Source of the DNA: a virus
IMG/VR virus record: IMGVR_UViG_3300028392_000036
Coordinates: 78,902-142,901 of that record
Length of the DNA: 64,000 nt
Strand: one strand, 5' to 3'
Shown here piece after piece: positions 1 to 6,052 of the stretch. Positions within the stretch are counted from its first letter, which is position 1; each line of letters opens with the position of its first letter. The notes under the pieces are model-generated. The model was not told the origin of the DNA. It saw only the letters and a list, made by a program, of their open reading frames with translations, and did not search any database. The position numbers were made by a program, and so were the translations under genes.

Positions 1-730
1 GTTCAGACTTTGGAACCCAATCAGTACCCAGTTGAGGATACTTTTTGATTCTATCTTGTATCACAAAAGCCATCATTAGCCCAATCGACAATGCAATAAC
101 AATACCCATCACTCCCCATATGGCATTGGCCCAAATAGCATCCATACGTCGACGTCTCCTAACAGCACGAATGTGATCTTGTCGCATTTGTTTAGCAATA
201 AGAATCTTTTGTTGCTTGCCCATGACCAGCATCATGTCTTCTACTTCAGTATGCAATGCACCCAGTTCAGGAGGTGATTGGTACACCATTATCTCACGCA
301 ATTCTGTGCCCATCTGTTCCAGTTGCTTACGCATCAGCACACGTTGTAAGGCACGTTTACCTAGACTAGCATCACCTTCGTATATCTCGTGCTGACTATG
401 TTTTTCTTCTTCTTCAAAGATGGCCATACACTTGTAGTAGTTGTCGTAGTAGGTACCCAGATGCTCGCCGAGTTCAGTGTAGATGCCTGTGGTTTCGCCG
501 TCACGTTTGTTTAGTTCAATGATGCGATTTTTTTCTTTTACAAATTGATTACGTGCTTCTAAACTGGCTGGTTTTTCTGGAGGATGCAACTTGGCAAACT
601 GTTCGTCGAGATCCTTGAGAACGTCCTTGACTTCGCCTGCCGCACCTTTGATATCTTTGTAGAGTTTACAACCGGCCTTGACAGCAGACACCGCCCCATT
701 GGCCAAGGCAAAGAGGGTTATGGGATCCAT
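1..730 (-). CDS. Conserved phage membrane-anchored protein, 3' end cut by window edge
   Basis: This frame opens with ATG at 730 and runs off the window start with no stop, giving about 243 visible residues. The N-terminus (MDPITLFALANG) is followed by a long charged, probably helical region. An arginine patch (RAVRRRRR) precedes a hydrophobic segment near residues 205-230 (IWGVMGIVIALSIGLMMAF), so it is probably membrane-anchored by its C-terminal part. The start overlaps the stop of the upstream gene as TAATG, which supports the start and translational coupling. I do not recognise a functional family. Confidence 0.75.
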   Translation of the reverse strand, partial: MDPITLFALANGAVSAVKAGCKLYKDIKGAAGEVKDVLKDLDEQFAKLHPPEKPASLEARNQFVKEKNRIIELNKRDGETTGIYTELGEHLGTYYDNYYKCMAIFEEEEKHSQHEIYEGDASLGKRALQRVLMRKQLEQMGTELREIMVYQSPPELGALHTEVEDMMLVMGKQQKILIAKQMRQDHIRAVRRRRRMDAIWANAIWGVMGIVIALSIGLMMAFVIQDRIKKYPQLGTDWVPKSE

Positions 731-981
731 TACTTGCCATCCTTCTTAACCGTACGCCATTCGACACAGATCACAGTTCTATTGTTGACGTCGCCGATCC
801 AGGCAGTTCTGACACATTCAGCTGTGCCTGTTGCTAGTTGTACTTGTTTAGGCGTGAATTCACGGGCAACACTGGGCCGATCGCCACCGTACATGGGCGA
901 ACTTGAAACCATCGCAGAACCGCACAGTATTAGCAATAATACTAGGATTACAGTTCTGTAGATGGCTCCATATTTTTTCAT
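730..981 (-). CDS. Small exported protein with signal peptide
   Basis: The 83-residue product begins with a basic n-region and a hydrophobic core (MKKYGAIYRTVILVLLLILC), then a short polar mature part with two cysteines (TAECVRTAW, RTVICVEWR). This looks like a Sec signal peptide or N-terminal anchor followed by a small disulfide-containing periplasmic domain. It precedes the 1-730 gene with a TAATG overlap, and a late-type box lies about 34 nt upstream. No function is recognised. Confidence 0.7.
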   Translation of the reverse strand: MKKYGAIYRTVILVLLLILCGSAMVSSSPMYGGDRPSVAREFTPKQVQLATGTAECVRTAWIGDVNNRTVICVEWRTVKKDGK

Positions 982-1014
982 CGTACTCCGTGTCCTTGTT
1001 ATTCAGGACTTAGA

Positions 1015-1021
1015 GTATTTA
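1015..1021 (-). promoter_or_regulatory. T4-late-like promoter box (TAAATAC)
   Basis: Read on the minus strand this is TAAATAC, matching the T4-type late promoter core. It lies upstream of the small exported protein starting at 981 in an otherwise gene-free stretch. Confidence 0.5.
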
Positions 1022-1050
1022 CAGGATCCTTGCGCTAGATTAAACTGGGT

Positions 1051-1596
1051 TTAAAACAATGTGGGAATCCAGAGCCAGATGGCCTGACTCATCAGCAACA
1101 TTGCAATACCGCCTACATATAAACTGGCGGTGTACAGTCGATTGTTCACTGCCAATATACTAGCCGATAATAGCACAATGGCAATCTGGAATAGACTTCC
1201 AGCAAACGTGTACCAAGGGCTACGTTGTTTTGCCACAGCACGATCTGCTTCTAAACCACGTGCCTTGGCCATGAGTTCTTTCTTGCCCTCACCTGTAGCA
1301 GGATCCGATTCATAACGTGCAATCTTCTTGCTGAGTGCGGCAACCTTGTTCACATCCTTGCGAGCCATGGCATCATCTAAGGCCATCTCGGCCAAGGTGC
1401 CTTTGATTGATTTGGCTTGATAAAATGCCCAAGTATTATTGGCCTCAATGGTGTCGTTTAGTATTCGGCCTGAGTTGCCGTTGCCCATATATGTGTTGAT
1501 AGCCAAGAATGCGGCAAATACAACGATTACCCATCCTGCTTTGTCTTTGATTAGTGCTTCACGCTCTGAGCGTGATAATTGTTTTTGTTCTGCCAT
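1051..1596 (-). CDS. DUF4337-like membrane protein
   Basis: A 181-residue protein with one N-terminal membrane segment (about residues 20-36) and two C-terminal ones (about 128-148 and 153-175), with a charged helical region between. The stretch NNTWAFYQAKSIKGT is the signature I associate with the DUF4337 family. Function is unknown; a membrane-remodelling or superinfection role would be speculation. The SD-like AGGAG lies just upstream of the ATG, and a late box and a possible -35-like TTGACCAATA precede it. Confidence 0.7.
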   Translation of the reverse strand: MAEQKQLSRSEREALIKDKAGWVIVVFAAFLAINTYMGNGNSGRILNDTIEANNTWAFYQAKSIKGTLAEMALDDAMARKDVNKVAALSKKIARYESDPATGEGKKELMAKARGLEADRAVAKQRSPWYTFAGSLFQIAIVLLSASILAVNNRLYTASLYVGGIAMLLMSQAIWLWIPTLF

Positions 1597-1615
1597 GTTT
1601 AGCTCCTTTGTGTAT

Positions 1616-1622
1616 TATTTAT
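1616..1622 (-). promoter_or_regulatory. T4-late-like promoter box (ATAAATA)
   Basis: Minus-strand ATAAATA, 20 nt before the start codon of the DUF4337-like gene and just downstream of the terminator of the preceding gene. It fits the late-promoter core seen before other virion-type genes here. Confidence 0.5.
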
Positions 1623-1630
1623 TGGTCAAT

Positions 1631-1652
1631 AAAAAAGCCCCTTGCGGGGCTT
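1631..1652 (-). terminator. Rho-independent terminator
   Basis: GCCCC-TTGC-GGGGC hairpin (1637-1650). On the minus strand it is followed by a run of six T. It ends the gene at 1655-1903. Confidence 0.8.
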
Positions 1653-1654
1653 GA

Positions 1655-1903
1655 TTAGTTTGCTGGGGTCTTCCGTGCTCGGGGCTTTCGGGCTGCCACT
1701 GCTGGTTTAACAGCAGGTGGTGCCTTGGGCTTGGCCGGTGCTTTTTTAGCAGGAGTAGTTGCTACTGCTGGAGCAGGTTCCGGGGCAATTTCACTTGCCT
1801 TGGGAAACGGCCAATCACTAGCAGGTGCCTCAACTTTGTAAGGCGCCTCAGGTGCCGGTGCGGCAGGCTTGCCGAGAAAGAATTCCTTGATTTTGTTTAA
1901 CAT
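1655..1903 (-). CDS. Small Ala/Pro/Lys-rich protein
   Basis: An 82-residue protein. The first 12 residues (MLNKIKEFFLGK) form a probable amphipathic helix; the rest is low-complexity, rich in Ala, Pro and Lys, and ends in a basic tail (RKPRARKTP). The composition resembles disordered nucleic-acid-binding or linker proteins. SD AGGAG lies 6 nt before the ATG, with a TTAAATAC late box further upstream and a strong terminator downstream, so it is probably a single-gene late transcript. Function unknown. Confidence 0.7.
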   Translation of the reverse strand: MLNKIKEFFLGKPAAPAPEAPYKVEAPASDWPFPKASEIAPEPAPAVATTPAKKAPAKPKAPPAVKPAVAARKPRARKTPAN

Positions 1904-1919
1904 AACGATCTCCTATAGA

Positions 1920-1927
1920 GTATTTAA
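1920..1927 (-). promoter_or_regulatory. T4-late-like promoter box (TTAAATAC)
   Basis: Minus-strand TTAAATAC, 17 nt before the start codon at 1903. It overlaps the last codons of the upstream transporter gene. Confidence 0.55.
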
Positions 1928-2544
1928 CCCTGATCGGTGTTGCCCAAACGCTTCTTCATGAAGTTCAAAAGCAAGCCGTATGCTGGCAAGAACACAACAA
2001 AGCCAACTAAAATCTTCAATAGACTTTGGCTCAGGGCAATCTCGGGCCAGTTAGCGGCCATGTACTCGTCAGCACCACCCGAGAAGGCAATACTGAAGAA
2101 CACATAACTGTCGATGAAGTTGGCAACAACCATGCTGAGTGCAGGAGCCGCCCACCATTGCTGTGTGAACTTTTCGCGAACATATTGGAACACGTATACA
2201 TCTAACAAGCAACCAATTAGGTATGCTGTGGCTGATCCAAAACCAATACGTAAGGCAACTGATTGTGGTGCGCCTTCTAAGAGAACAACAGCAATACTAC
2301 CAATGATGGCAAGTGGATAGGCAGCCGCAATAGTGGCTCGAGCAATACCTTTACCAATCAATCGTACTGTCAAGTCTGTAGCCAAAATTACCAAGGGATA
2401 GGTAAATGCGGCCCATGTCAATTTCACACCCATGATCTCAACTGGAATTGAAACTAGAGCATTGCTGATTACGATCACGAAGATATGTAATGCAACCAAT
2501 TTGGCCATCATGACCCGATCTACGCCTTTGAAAATATCAAACAT
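1924..2544 (-). CDS. yhhQ: Queuosine-precursor (preQ0/preQ1) transporter, YhhQ/VUT family
   Basis: A 206-residue protein with about six membrane segments. It shows the family pattern of YhhQ/VUT transporters: a KLTWAAFTYPLVILATDLTVR stretch near residues 41-61 and the polar FGSATAYLIGCLLDVYVFQ and NFIDSYVFF helices in the middle. Known members import 7-cyano-7-deazaguanine, the precursor of tRNA queuosine, which some phages divert into DNA modification. No other queuosine or deazapurine gene is in the window. An AAGGAG ribosome site precedes the ATG, and two tandem hairpins lie in the 5' region. Confidence 0.85.
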   Translation of the reverse strand: MFDIFKGVDRVMMAKLVALHIFVIVISNALVSIPVEIMGVKLTWAAFTYPLVILATDLTVRLIGKGIARATIAAAYPLAIIGSIAVVLLEGAPQSVALRIGFGSATAYLIGCLLDVYVFQYVREKFTQQWWAAPALSMVVANFIDSYVFFSIAFSGGADEYMAANWPEIALSQSLLKILVGFVVFLPAYGLLLNFMKKRLGNTDQG

Positions 2545-2582
2545 CTGTGTCTCCTTTGTATGTTGATCTAGTAGTTATGTTT

Positions 2583-2618
2583 CTAGTGACAGCTCACTAG
2601 AGAAATCGCTTGATTTCT
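2583..2618. repeat. Two adjacent perfect hairpins between divergent genes
   Basis: CTAGTGA-CAGC-TCACTAG (2583-2600) abuts AGAAATC-GCTT-GATTTCT (2601-2618). Both have 7-bp perfect stems and 4-nt loops. They sit in the presumed 5' leader of the transporter on the minus strand and overlap the -35 of the phasin-like gene on the plus strand, so they could be operators or RNA control elements. I see no clear preQ1 aptamer. Confidence 0.6.
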
Positions 2619-2639
2619 GGTGTTTTTTTCATATATAAT
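2610..2639 (+). promoter_or_regulatory. Sigma70-like promoter of phasin-like gene
   Basis: TTGATT (2610-2615), an 18-nt spacer, then TATAAT (2634-2639). The SD (AGGAG) and ATG of the gene at 2700 follow. Confidence 0.6.
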
Positions 2640-2699
2640 ACTACATAGGACGCTGGATAGGCCGGGTCCTATAGTAAACTCGCTTTATAGGAGAACCAT

Positions 2700-2975
2700 A
2701 TGTTTACAGCAGACGCAATCATCGACACCGTTCAAACCGGTAAAAAAACTTTAGTTAACACATTCGTTACCAACGAAACAGCCAAAGAATCAATGATCAA
2801 GTTCATTGACGCACAAGCAGACTATACCAAACGAGCCGCCAAGGTTGGAATGGACACAGCAACTACATTGACCAGTGAAATGATCAAACAAGTGGAAGCA
2901 GTGGCAAAGTATGACTATGCCAAAGCAGGTCAAGACTTCCTAAAGGCATTCCAGCCCACAACTAGTAAAAAGTAA
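2700..2975 (+). CDS. Phasin-like protein
   Basis: A 91-residue, all-helical, amphipathic protein without Cys or Trp. It resembles the short phasins that coat polyhydroxyalkanoate granules: alternating Ala/Thr/Val and charged residues, e.g. QADYTKRAAKVGMDTATTL and AKYDYAKAGQDFLKAF. Similarity is by pattern only; coiled-coil stress proteins look alike. TAGGAG lies before the ATG. It is a single gene between its own promoter and a terminator, as expected for an independently expressed accessory gene. A phasin would imply manipulation of host carbon storage. Confidence 0.6.
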   Translation: MFTADAIIDTVQTGKKTLVNTFVTNETAKESMIKFIDAQADYTKRAAKVGMDTATTLTSEMIKQVEAVAKYDYAKAGQDFLKAFQPTTSKK

Positions 2976-2989
2976 TACCTTAGTATTAC
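2972..2989. repeat. Dispersed palindrome GTAATAC-N4-GTATTAC, copy 1
   Basis: GTAATAC-CTTA-GTATTAC. The stop codon of the phasin-like gene lies inside it. Similar elements occur at 12522, 26561 and 30059, each near a sigma70-like promoter. Candidate operator or processing site. Confidence 0.6.
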
Positions 2990-2997
2990 CTTTCTGA

Positions 2998-3023
2998 AAG
3001 GCCCCAATTTTTGGGGCTTTCTC
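2998..3023 (+). terminator. Rho-independent terminator
   Basis: GCCCC (3001-3005), A/T loop, GGGGC (3013-3017), then TTTCTCTT. It ends the phasin-like gene. The -35 of the next promoter starts directly after it. Confidence 0.75.
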
Positions 3024-3052
3024 TTGACCAATAAATGTCAAAGTGCTATAAT
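3024..3052 (+). promoter_or_regulatory. Sigma70-like promoter, TTGACCAATA class (leaderless)
   Basis: TTGACC (3024-3029), 17-nt spacer, TATAAT (3047-3052) with extended TGC. ATG of the next gene comes exactly 6 nt after the -10, so the transcript is predicted to be leaderless. Confidence 0.8.
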
Positions 3053-3058
3053 ACGGTT

Positions 3059-3478
3059 ATGAATACAAAACTTTACTTTGGCTACGGCATGAACACCAAT
3101 CTCAATGAGATGGCGTATCGGTGTCCTCGGGCACGAAGTCTTGGCCACGCACGACTATTAAATAGTGCGTTTCGCTTTGCTACTCACGCTGACGTGGTAG
3201 TGGTACCTGATTGCTATGTGGACGGAGTACTATGGTCTATCACTGAAGAATGTTTACAGAAACTGGATGCACTAGAAGGCTTCCCGCATTATTACAATCG
3301 CATTGAGATGGCTGTGGAACATGACGGTGAAATAAAAGATGCCATTGTTTACTTTATGAACCCTGGTCAGGCAGATGGCTTGCCCAGTCAAGGCTATTTT
3401 GATCTCCTGATGGAAGGCTACACCCAACATGGTGTGCCAACAGAACAATTACACAACGCATTGGAACTGTGGGTATGA
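3059..3478 (+). CDS. Gamma-glutamylcyclotransferase-like (GGCT/AIG2 family) protein
   Basis: A 139-residue protein. The N-terminal glycine-rich strand and loop (LYFGYGMNTN) and the later LDALEGFPHYYNR, which carries the expected catalytic Glu, are the hallmarks of the GGCT fold. Family members cleave gamma-glutamyl amines or form 5-oxoproline; the substrate cannot be told. A longer upstream start (3035) would lie inside the promoter, so I take the ATG at 3059, which coincides with the predicted transcription start. Its stop overlaps the next ATG (ATGA), opening an operon of exported proteins. Confidence 0.8.
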   Translation: MNTKLYFGYGMNTNLNEMAYRCPRARSLGHARLLNSAFRFATHADVVVVPDCYVDGVLWSITEECLQKLDALEGFPHYYNRIEMAVEHDGEIKDAIVYFMNPGQADGLPSQGYFDLLMEGYTQHGVPTEQLHNALELWV

Positions 3479-3720
3479 TCCGTCGACTGTTACCTGTACT
3501 ATTGTTGACTGGTTGTGCATCAACTGTGAGCTATGTACCACCACCCAGTGTCAATGCCATGCCTAATGATTGTGCAAATCAAACAGCAATGATCAATTGG
3601 TTAGAATCACAAGCTCGTATCCCGCGTCACTCAATGGAAAGGCAAGAAGACTATGAAATCAGCCGTGCATCGTTTCGCCATCGTATTTGGCACGTGCGTT
3701 ATATGTGCCGTCCTGTCTAG
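3475..3720 (+). CDS. Small lipoprotein
   Basis: An 81-residue product with a lipoprotein signal: MIRRLLPVLLLTGC, lipobox LLTGC, lipidated Cys at residue 14. The mature part has two more Cys. The start at ATGA (3475) is preferred over 3469 because it overlaps the previous stop and gives a compact signal. No function recognised; it is the first of a lipoprotein/exported protein series. Confidence 0.7.
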   Translation: MIRRLLPVLLLTGCASTVSYVPPPSVNAMPNDCANQTAMINWLESQARIPRHSMERQEDYEISRASFRHRIWHVRYMCRPV

Positions 3721-3982
3721 TGGATGTGCAACACAGATCAATCCCAATCGTGTGCCTATGCATACTGTGGATCTTAACACTTATCAGATCAACTGTAGAC
3801 TAAAAGACCAACAGGTGGTATTTTTACAAAGTATGAGACAGTCACGTGAAGAACAGTTTGCCGCAAGGATGCGAAGCACTTTCCAACCGTTTAGTTGGAC
3901 ACACGACCACGATATTTCATACAACAACCCCAACAAGTTTATTGATTATCACCTTAACCAACTGAGCTATTGCATACAATGA
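3653..3982 (+). CDS. Lipoprotein with out-of-frame overlap
   Basis: A 109-residue product with a basic start, hydrophobic core and lipobox LSSGC (Cys near residue 25). The mature region holds two more Cys (NCRLKD, SYCIQ), a common pattern for phage-encoded outer-membrane lipoproteins. It overlaps the preceding gene by 68 bp in another frame, unusually long for this genome but supported by the clean signal. Function unknown; superinfection exclusion or spanin-type roles are possible but untested. Confidence 0.65.
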   Translation: MKSAVHRFAIVFGTCVICAVLSSGCATQINPNRVPMHTVDLNTYQINCRLKDQQVVFLQSMRQSREEQFAARMRSTFQPFSWTHDHDISYNNPNKFIDYHLNQLSYCIQ

Positions 3983-4539
3983 AACGACTCTTGCTTGCTG
4001 TTCTAATCCCTGTGCTGGCGCAGGCCGAGTGTGTGATGACTGATCGTGTGACAACCGCGGCCACAGTTCGAATTGAAGAACGCAGTGATGTTCGAAAGGA
4101 CATTGTGCCTAGCCCCACAGCAGGTTATCGCAGATGCCAGGTCAGTTACAAAGCCCGTATTGGTGCTCAATGGTACTTGGCTATGGGTGTGTATGATTGG
4201 CCAGGTAATGCCCCAGATGCAGAAGCCTGTGCAGTGGCCATGAGTCGAGCAGATGCTAGTGTACGAACACACGTGGCTCCAGTAGGAGTTCGTGGAGAAA
4301 GCACAATGGTCTGTACCGATCGTCCCAATATGGATACCCTGAGAAAAACAGCAGTGGGCACACAAGGACGCCTGCACCAATTTAGGCCACATCCAGATTA
4401 TCCCCGAGAGTTTTGGCACAATGGTACTCGGTGCCGTTGGTTCTTGGATACCGAATGGGCCCAAACCGATGTACAAACACGCCAAGGCATTATCTGCAGA
4501 TTGGAAACGGATCAGTGGGTAGTGGTTGACAAAATATAA
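3979..4539 (+). CDS. Exported protein, unknown function
   Basis: A 186-residue product starting at an ATGA overlap. The signal peptide MKRLLLAVLIPVLAQA ends in an AxA-type cleavage site; the mature protein has six Cys, suggesting a disulfide-stabilised periplasmic domain. No family recognised. The next promoter lies within its last codons. Confidence 0.7.
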   Translation: MKRLLLAVLIPVLAQAECVMTDRVTTAATVRIEERSDVRKDIVPSPTAGYRRCQVSYKARIGAQWYLAMGVYDWPGNAPDAEACAVAMSRADASVRTHVAPVGVRGESTMVCTDRPNMDTLRKTAVGTQGRLHQFRPHPDYPREFWHNGTRCRWFLDTEWAQTDVQTRQGIICRLETDQWVVVDKI

Positions 4540-4554
4540 TCAATCCTGTATAAT
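4526..4554 (+). promoter_or_regulatory. Sigma70-like promoter
   Basis: TTGACA (4526-4531), 17-nt spacer, TATAAT (4549-4554) preceded by TG. It is embedded across the stop codon of the upstream gene and drives the LPP20-like lipoprotein gene. Confidence 0.75.
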
Positions 4555-4587
4555 TGAACTATCGTTAAACTAACCTGAAAGGTATGT

Positions 4588-5388
4588 ATGTTAATCAAGC
4601 ATTTATCAATCGTGGCTGTGGCAGTGAGTCTTGTGGCCTGTGCCAGCGCACAAAAAGCAGAGATTCCTGCCACAGCACCTACTGCTCGAGTGGTTGAAAT
4701 TGCGCCACCAGCACATCCTTACGCCTTGCCCCAGACACAGGCTCGAGTAGTACCTCAAGCACCTGCTTGGTATGTGCGTATGCCAGAAGATACGCCAGAC
4801 ATGGTGTTTTCAGTAGGTACCGCAACATCAACAGATGAGCAGATGGCCTATGACAAAGCACGTATGGCCGCAGAGCGTAAACTGGTCGAACAGATGTACA
4901 GTCGGATCACAACACAGACCAACAGTTACAAAGCTGATCGTGGATCAGCCACAATTGAAAATTATCAACAAGTTACTCGTAAAAATGCACGTGGCGAGCT
5001 CAGTGGCGCACAACGAGTTGATAGTCAGGCCACATTTGATGGTCAGTTCTACAAGGTCTACGTGTTATTGCGTTTGCCAACAGGTGCCAACAACACAATG
5101 CAAACACGTCGTGATCAAGGCCGTTTGCAACGTGAAGCAGATATCCGTGGTCGTGCCGCAGAGCGTGACATGGATGCCAACGAGTCACGTGAGCAAAAGC
5201 AAGAACAGGAAAAAGAACAAGCACTTGAGCGAAGTTTAACTCCACAAAGCAAGGTTACTCCTGTAACTGTGCCCACAACATCAGGTGAAATCAAATTACT
5301 TGACGTGGACAACGCTGAATACAAGCAAAAACGGGACGAAGCACTGGCCAAACCTAATGCAGTGATTGGTCAAACTGTCGTAAGATAA
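4588..5388 (+). CDS. LPP20-family lipoprotein
   Basis: A 266-residue lipoprotein: signal peptide with lipobox LVAC (Cys 18), a Pro/Ala-rich linker, then a domain (about residues 55-170) resembling LPP20 family lipoproteins (PAWYVRMPEDTPDMVFSVGTA; then DKARMAAERKLVEQ and FYKVYVLLRLP). The C-terminus is strongly charged and probably coiled-coil (AERDMDANESREQKQEQEK). LPP20 proteins sit in the outer membrane and are rare in phages. It has its own promoter and terminator, so it is an independent cargo gene. Confidence 0.75.
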   Translation: MLIKHLSIVAVAVSLVACASAQKAEIPATAPTARVVEIAPPAHPYALPQTQARVVPQAPAWYVRMPEDTPDMVFSVGTATSTDEQMAYDKARMAAERKLVEQMYSRITTQTNSYKADRGSATIENYQQVTRKNARGELSGAQRVDSQATFDGQFYKVYVLLRLPTGANNTMQTRRDQGRLQREADIRGRAAERDMDANESREQKQEQEKEQALERSLTPQSKVTPVTVPTTSGEIKLLDVDNAEYKQKRDEALAKPNAVIGQTVVR

Positions 5389-5394
5389 ACGGCG

Positions 5395-5402
5395 TATAAA
5401 TA
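5395..5402 (+). promoter_or_regulatory. T4-late promoter consensus TATAAATA
   Basis: A perfect TATAAATA, but transcription from it would start at or inside the following terminator hairpin, so its use is uncertain. Confidence 0.4.
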
Positions 5403-5436
5403 GAAGCGGTGCCAAAAACACCGCTTTTTCTCTTTT
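5403..5436 (+). terminator. Rho-independent terminator
   Basis: GCGGTG-CCAAAAA-CACCGC (5406-5424) followed by TTTTTCTCTTTT. It ends the LPP20-like gene directly before the ClpP-like gene. Confidence 0.8.
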
Positions 5437-6018
5437 ATGATCATGCCAATAATTGAAACTACCCAAACTGAACAAACTCACACTCAAGCACTTGCTGACA
5501 CTGGCATGTATGTTTTTATGGGAGACGTGGATGATGAAAGTATCAAGCCAGTTGTGGAATGGATGCTGTATGAAAACTATGTGAGCAAGAAAAAGAAAAA
5601 AGAATTGTTACTCATGATTTGCTCCAATGGTGGAGACATGGGTGCGGCCTTTGCCCTAATTGATGTAATGATGAGCAGCCAAATTCCAGTAAAAACTGTG
5701 GGCCTGGGAACCATTGCATCAGCAGGCTTGTTGATCTTTATCTCTGGCACTCACGGACGACGAGTTCTTACACCTAATACTTCAATTCTAAGCCATCAGT
5801 TCTCCTGGTACAACGAAGGCAAAGCACATGAGTTGTTTGCTACCATGCGTGAGTTTGAACTCACACAGGCTAGAATGATTGCACACTATGAATTGTGTAC
5901 AGGCCTGGGCCGGGAAGAAATACGCACGAACTTGTTGCCACCACAAGACGTTTGGTTATCAGCATCAGAAGCCCTGGCTCTGGGCATCTGCGATGACATC
6001 AGTGTGGTCAAGAGTTAA
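5437..6018 (+). CDS. Divergent ClpP-family serine protease
   Basis: A 193-residue ClpP-fold protein with a complete triad by alignment: Ser95 in GTIASAG, His120 in ILSHQFSW and Asp171 in PQDVWLSA. The middle SNGGDMGAAF loop replaces the usual NSPGG. It is far from the canonical ClpP at 8914, so the phage carries two ClpP-type subunits, which could form a mixed ring or a different protease. The start could be ATG 5437 or 5443; no SD is evident and a terminator precedes it directly. Confidence 0.8.
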   Translation: MIMPIIETTQTEQTHTQALADTGMYVFMGDVDDESIKPVVEWMLYENYVSKKKKKELLLMICSNGGDMGAAFALIDVMMSSQIPVKTVGLGTIASAGLLIFISGTHGRRVLTPNTSILSHQFSWYNEGKAHELFATMREFELTQARMIAHYELCTGLGREEIRTNLLPPQDVWLSASEALALGICDDISVVKS

Positions 6019-6052
6019 ATAGGTCTTAACCACCACGTGCGCTACGGTCTTG

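Noticed and set aside
1600-1630. Possible TTGACCAATA-class promoter on the minus strand before the DUF4337-like gene
   Set aside because: The -35-like box is perfect but there is no -10 at 17 nt; the late-like ATAAATA box is a better candidate.
2545-2700. preQ1 riboswitch before the transporter
   Set aside because: Two hairpins are seen but no recognisable aptamer core, so no riboswitch is claimed.
4003-4485. Minus-strand ORF of 160 codons opposite the exported protein
   Set aside because: Shadow of the plus-strand gene, which has a clean signal peptide and an ATGA start; the antisense product has no coding signature.
5395-5402. TATAAATA as the main promoter of the divergent ClpP gene
   Set aside because: Transcription would begin inside the following terminator hairpin, so use is doubtful and the entry is kept at low confidence.
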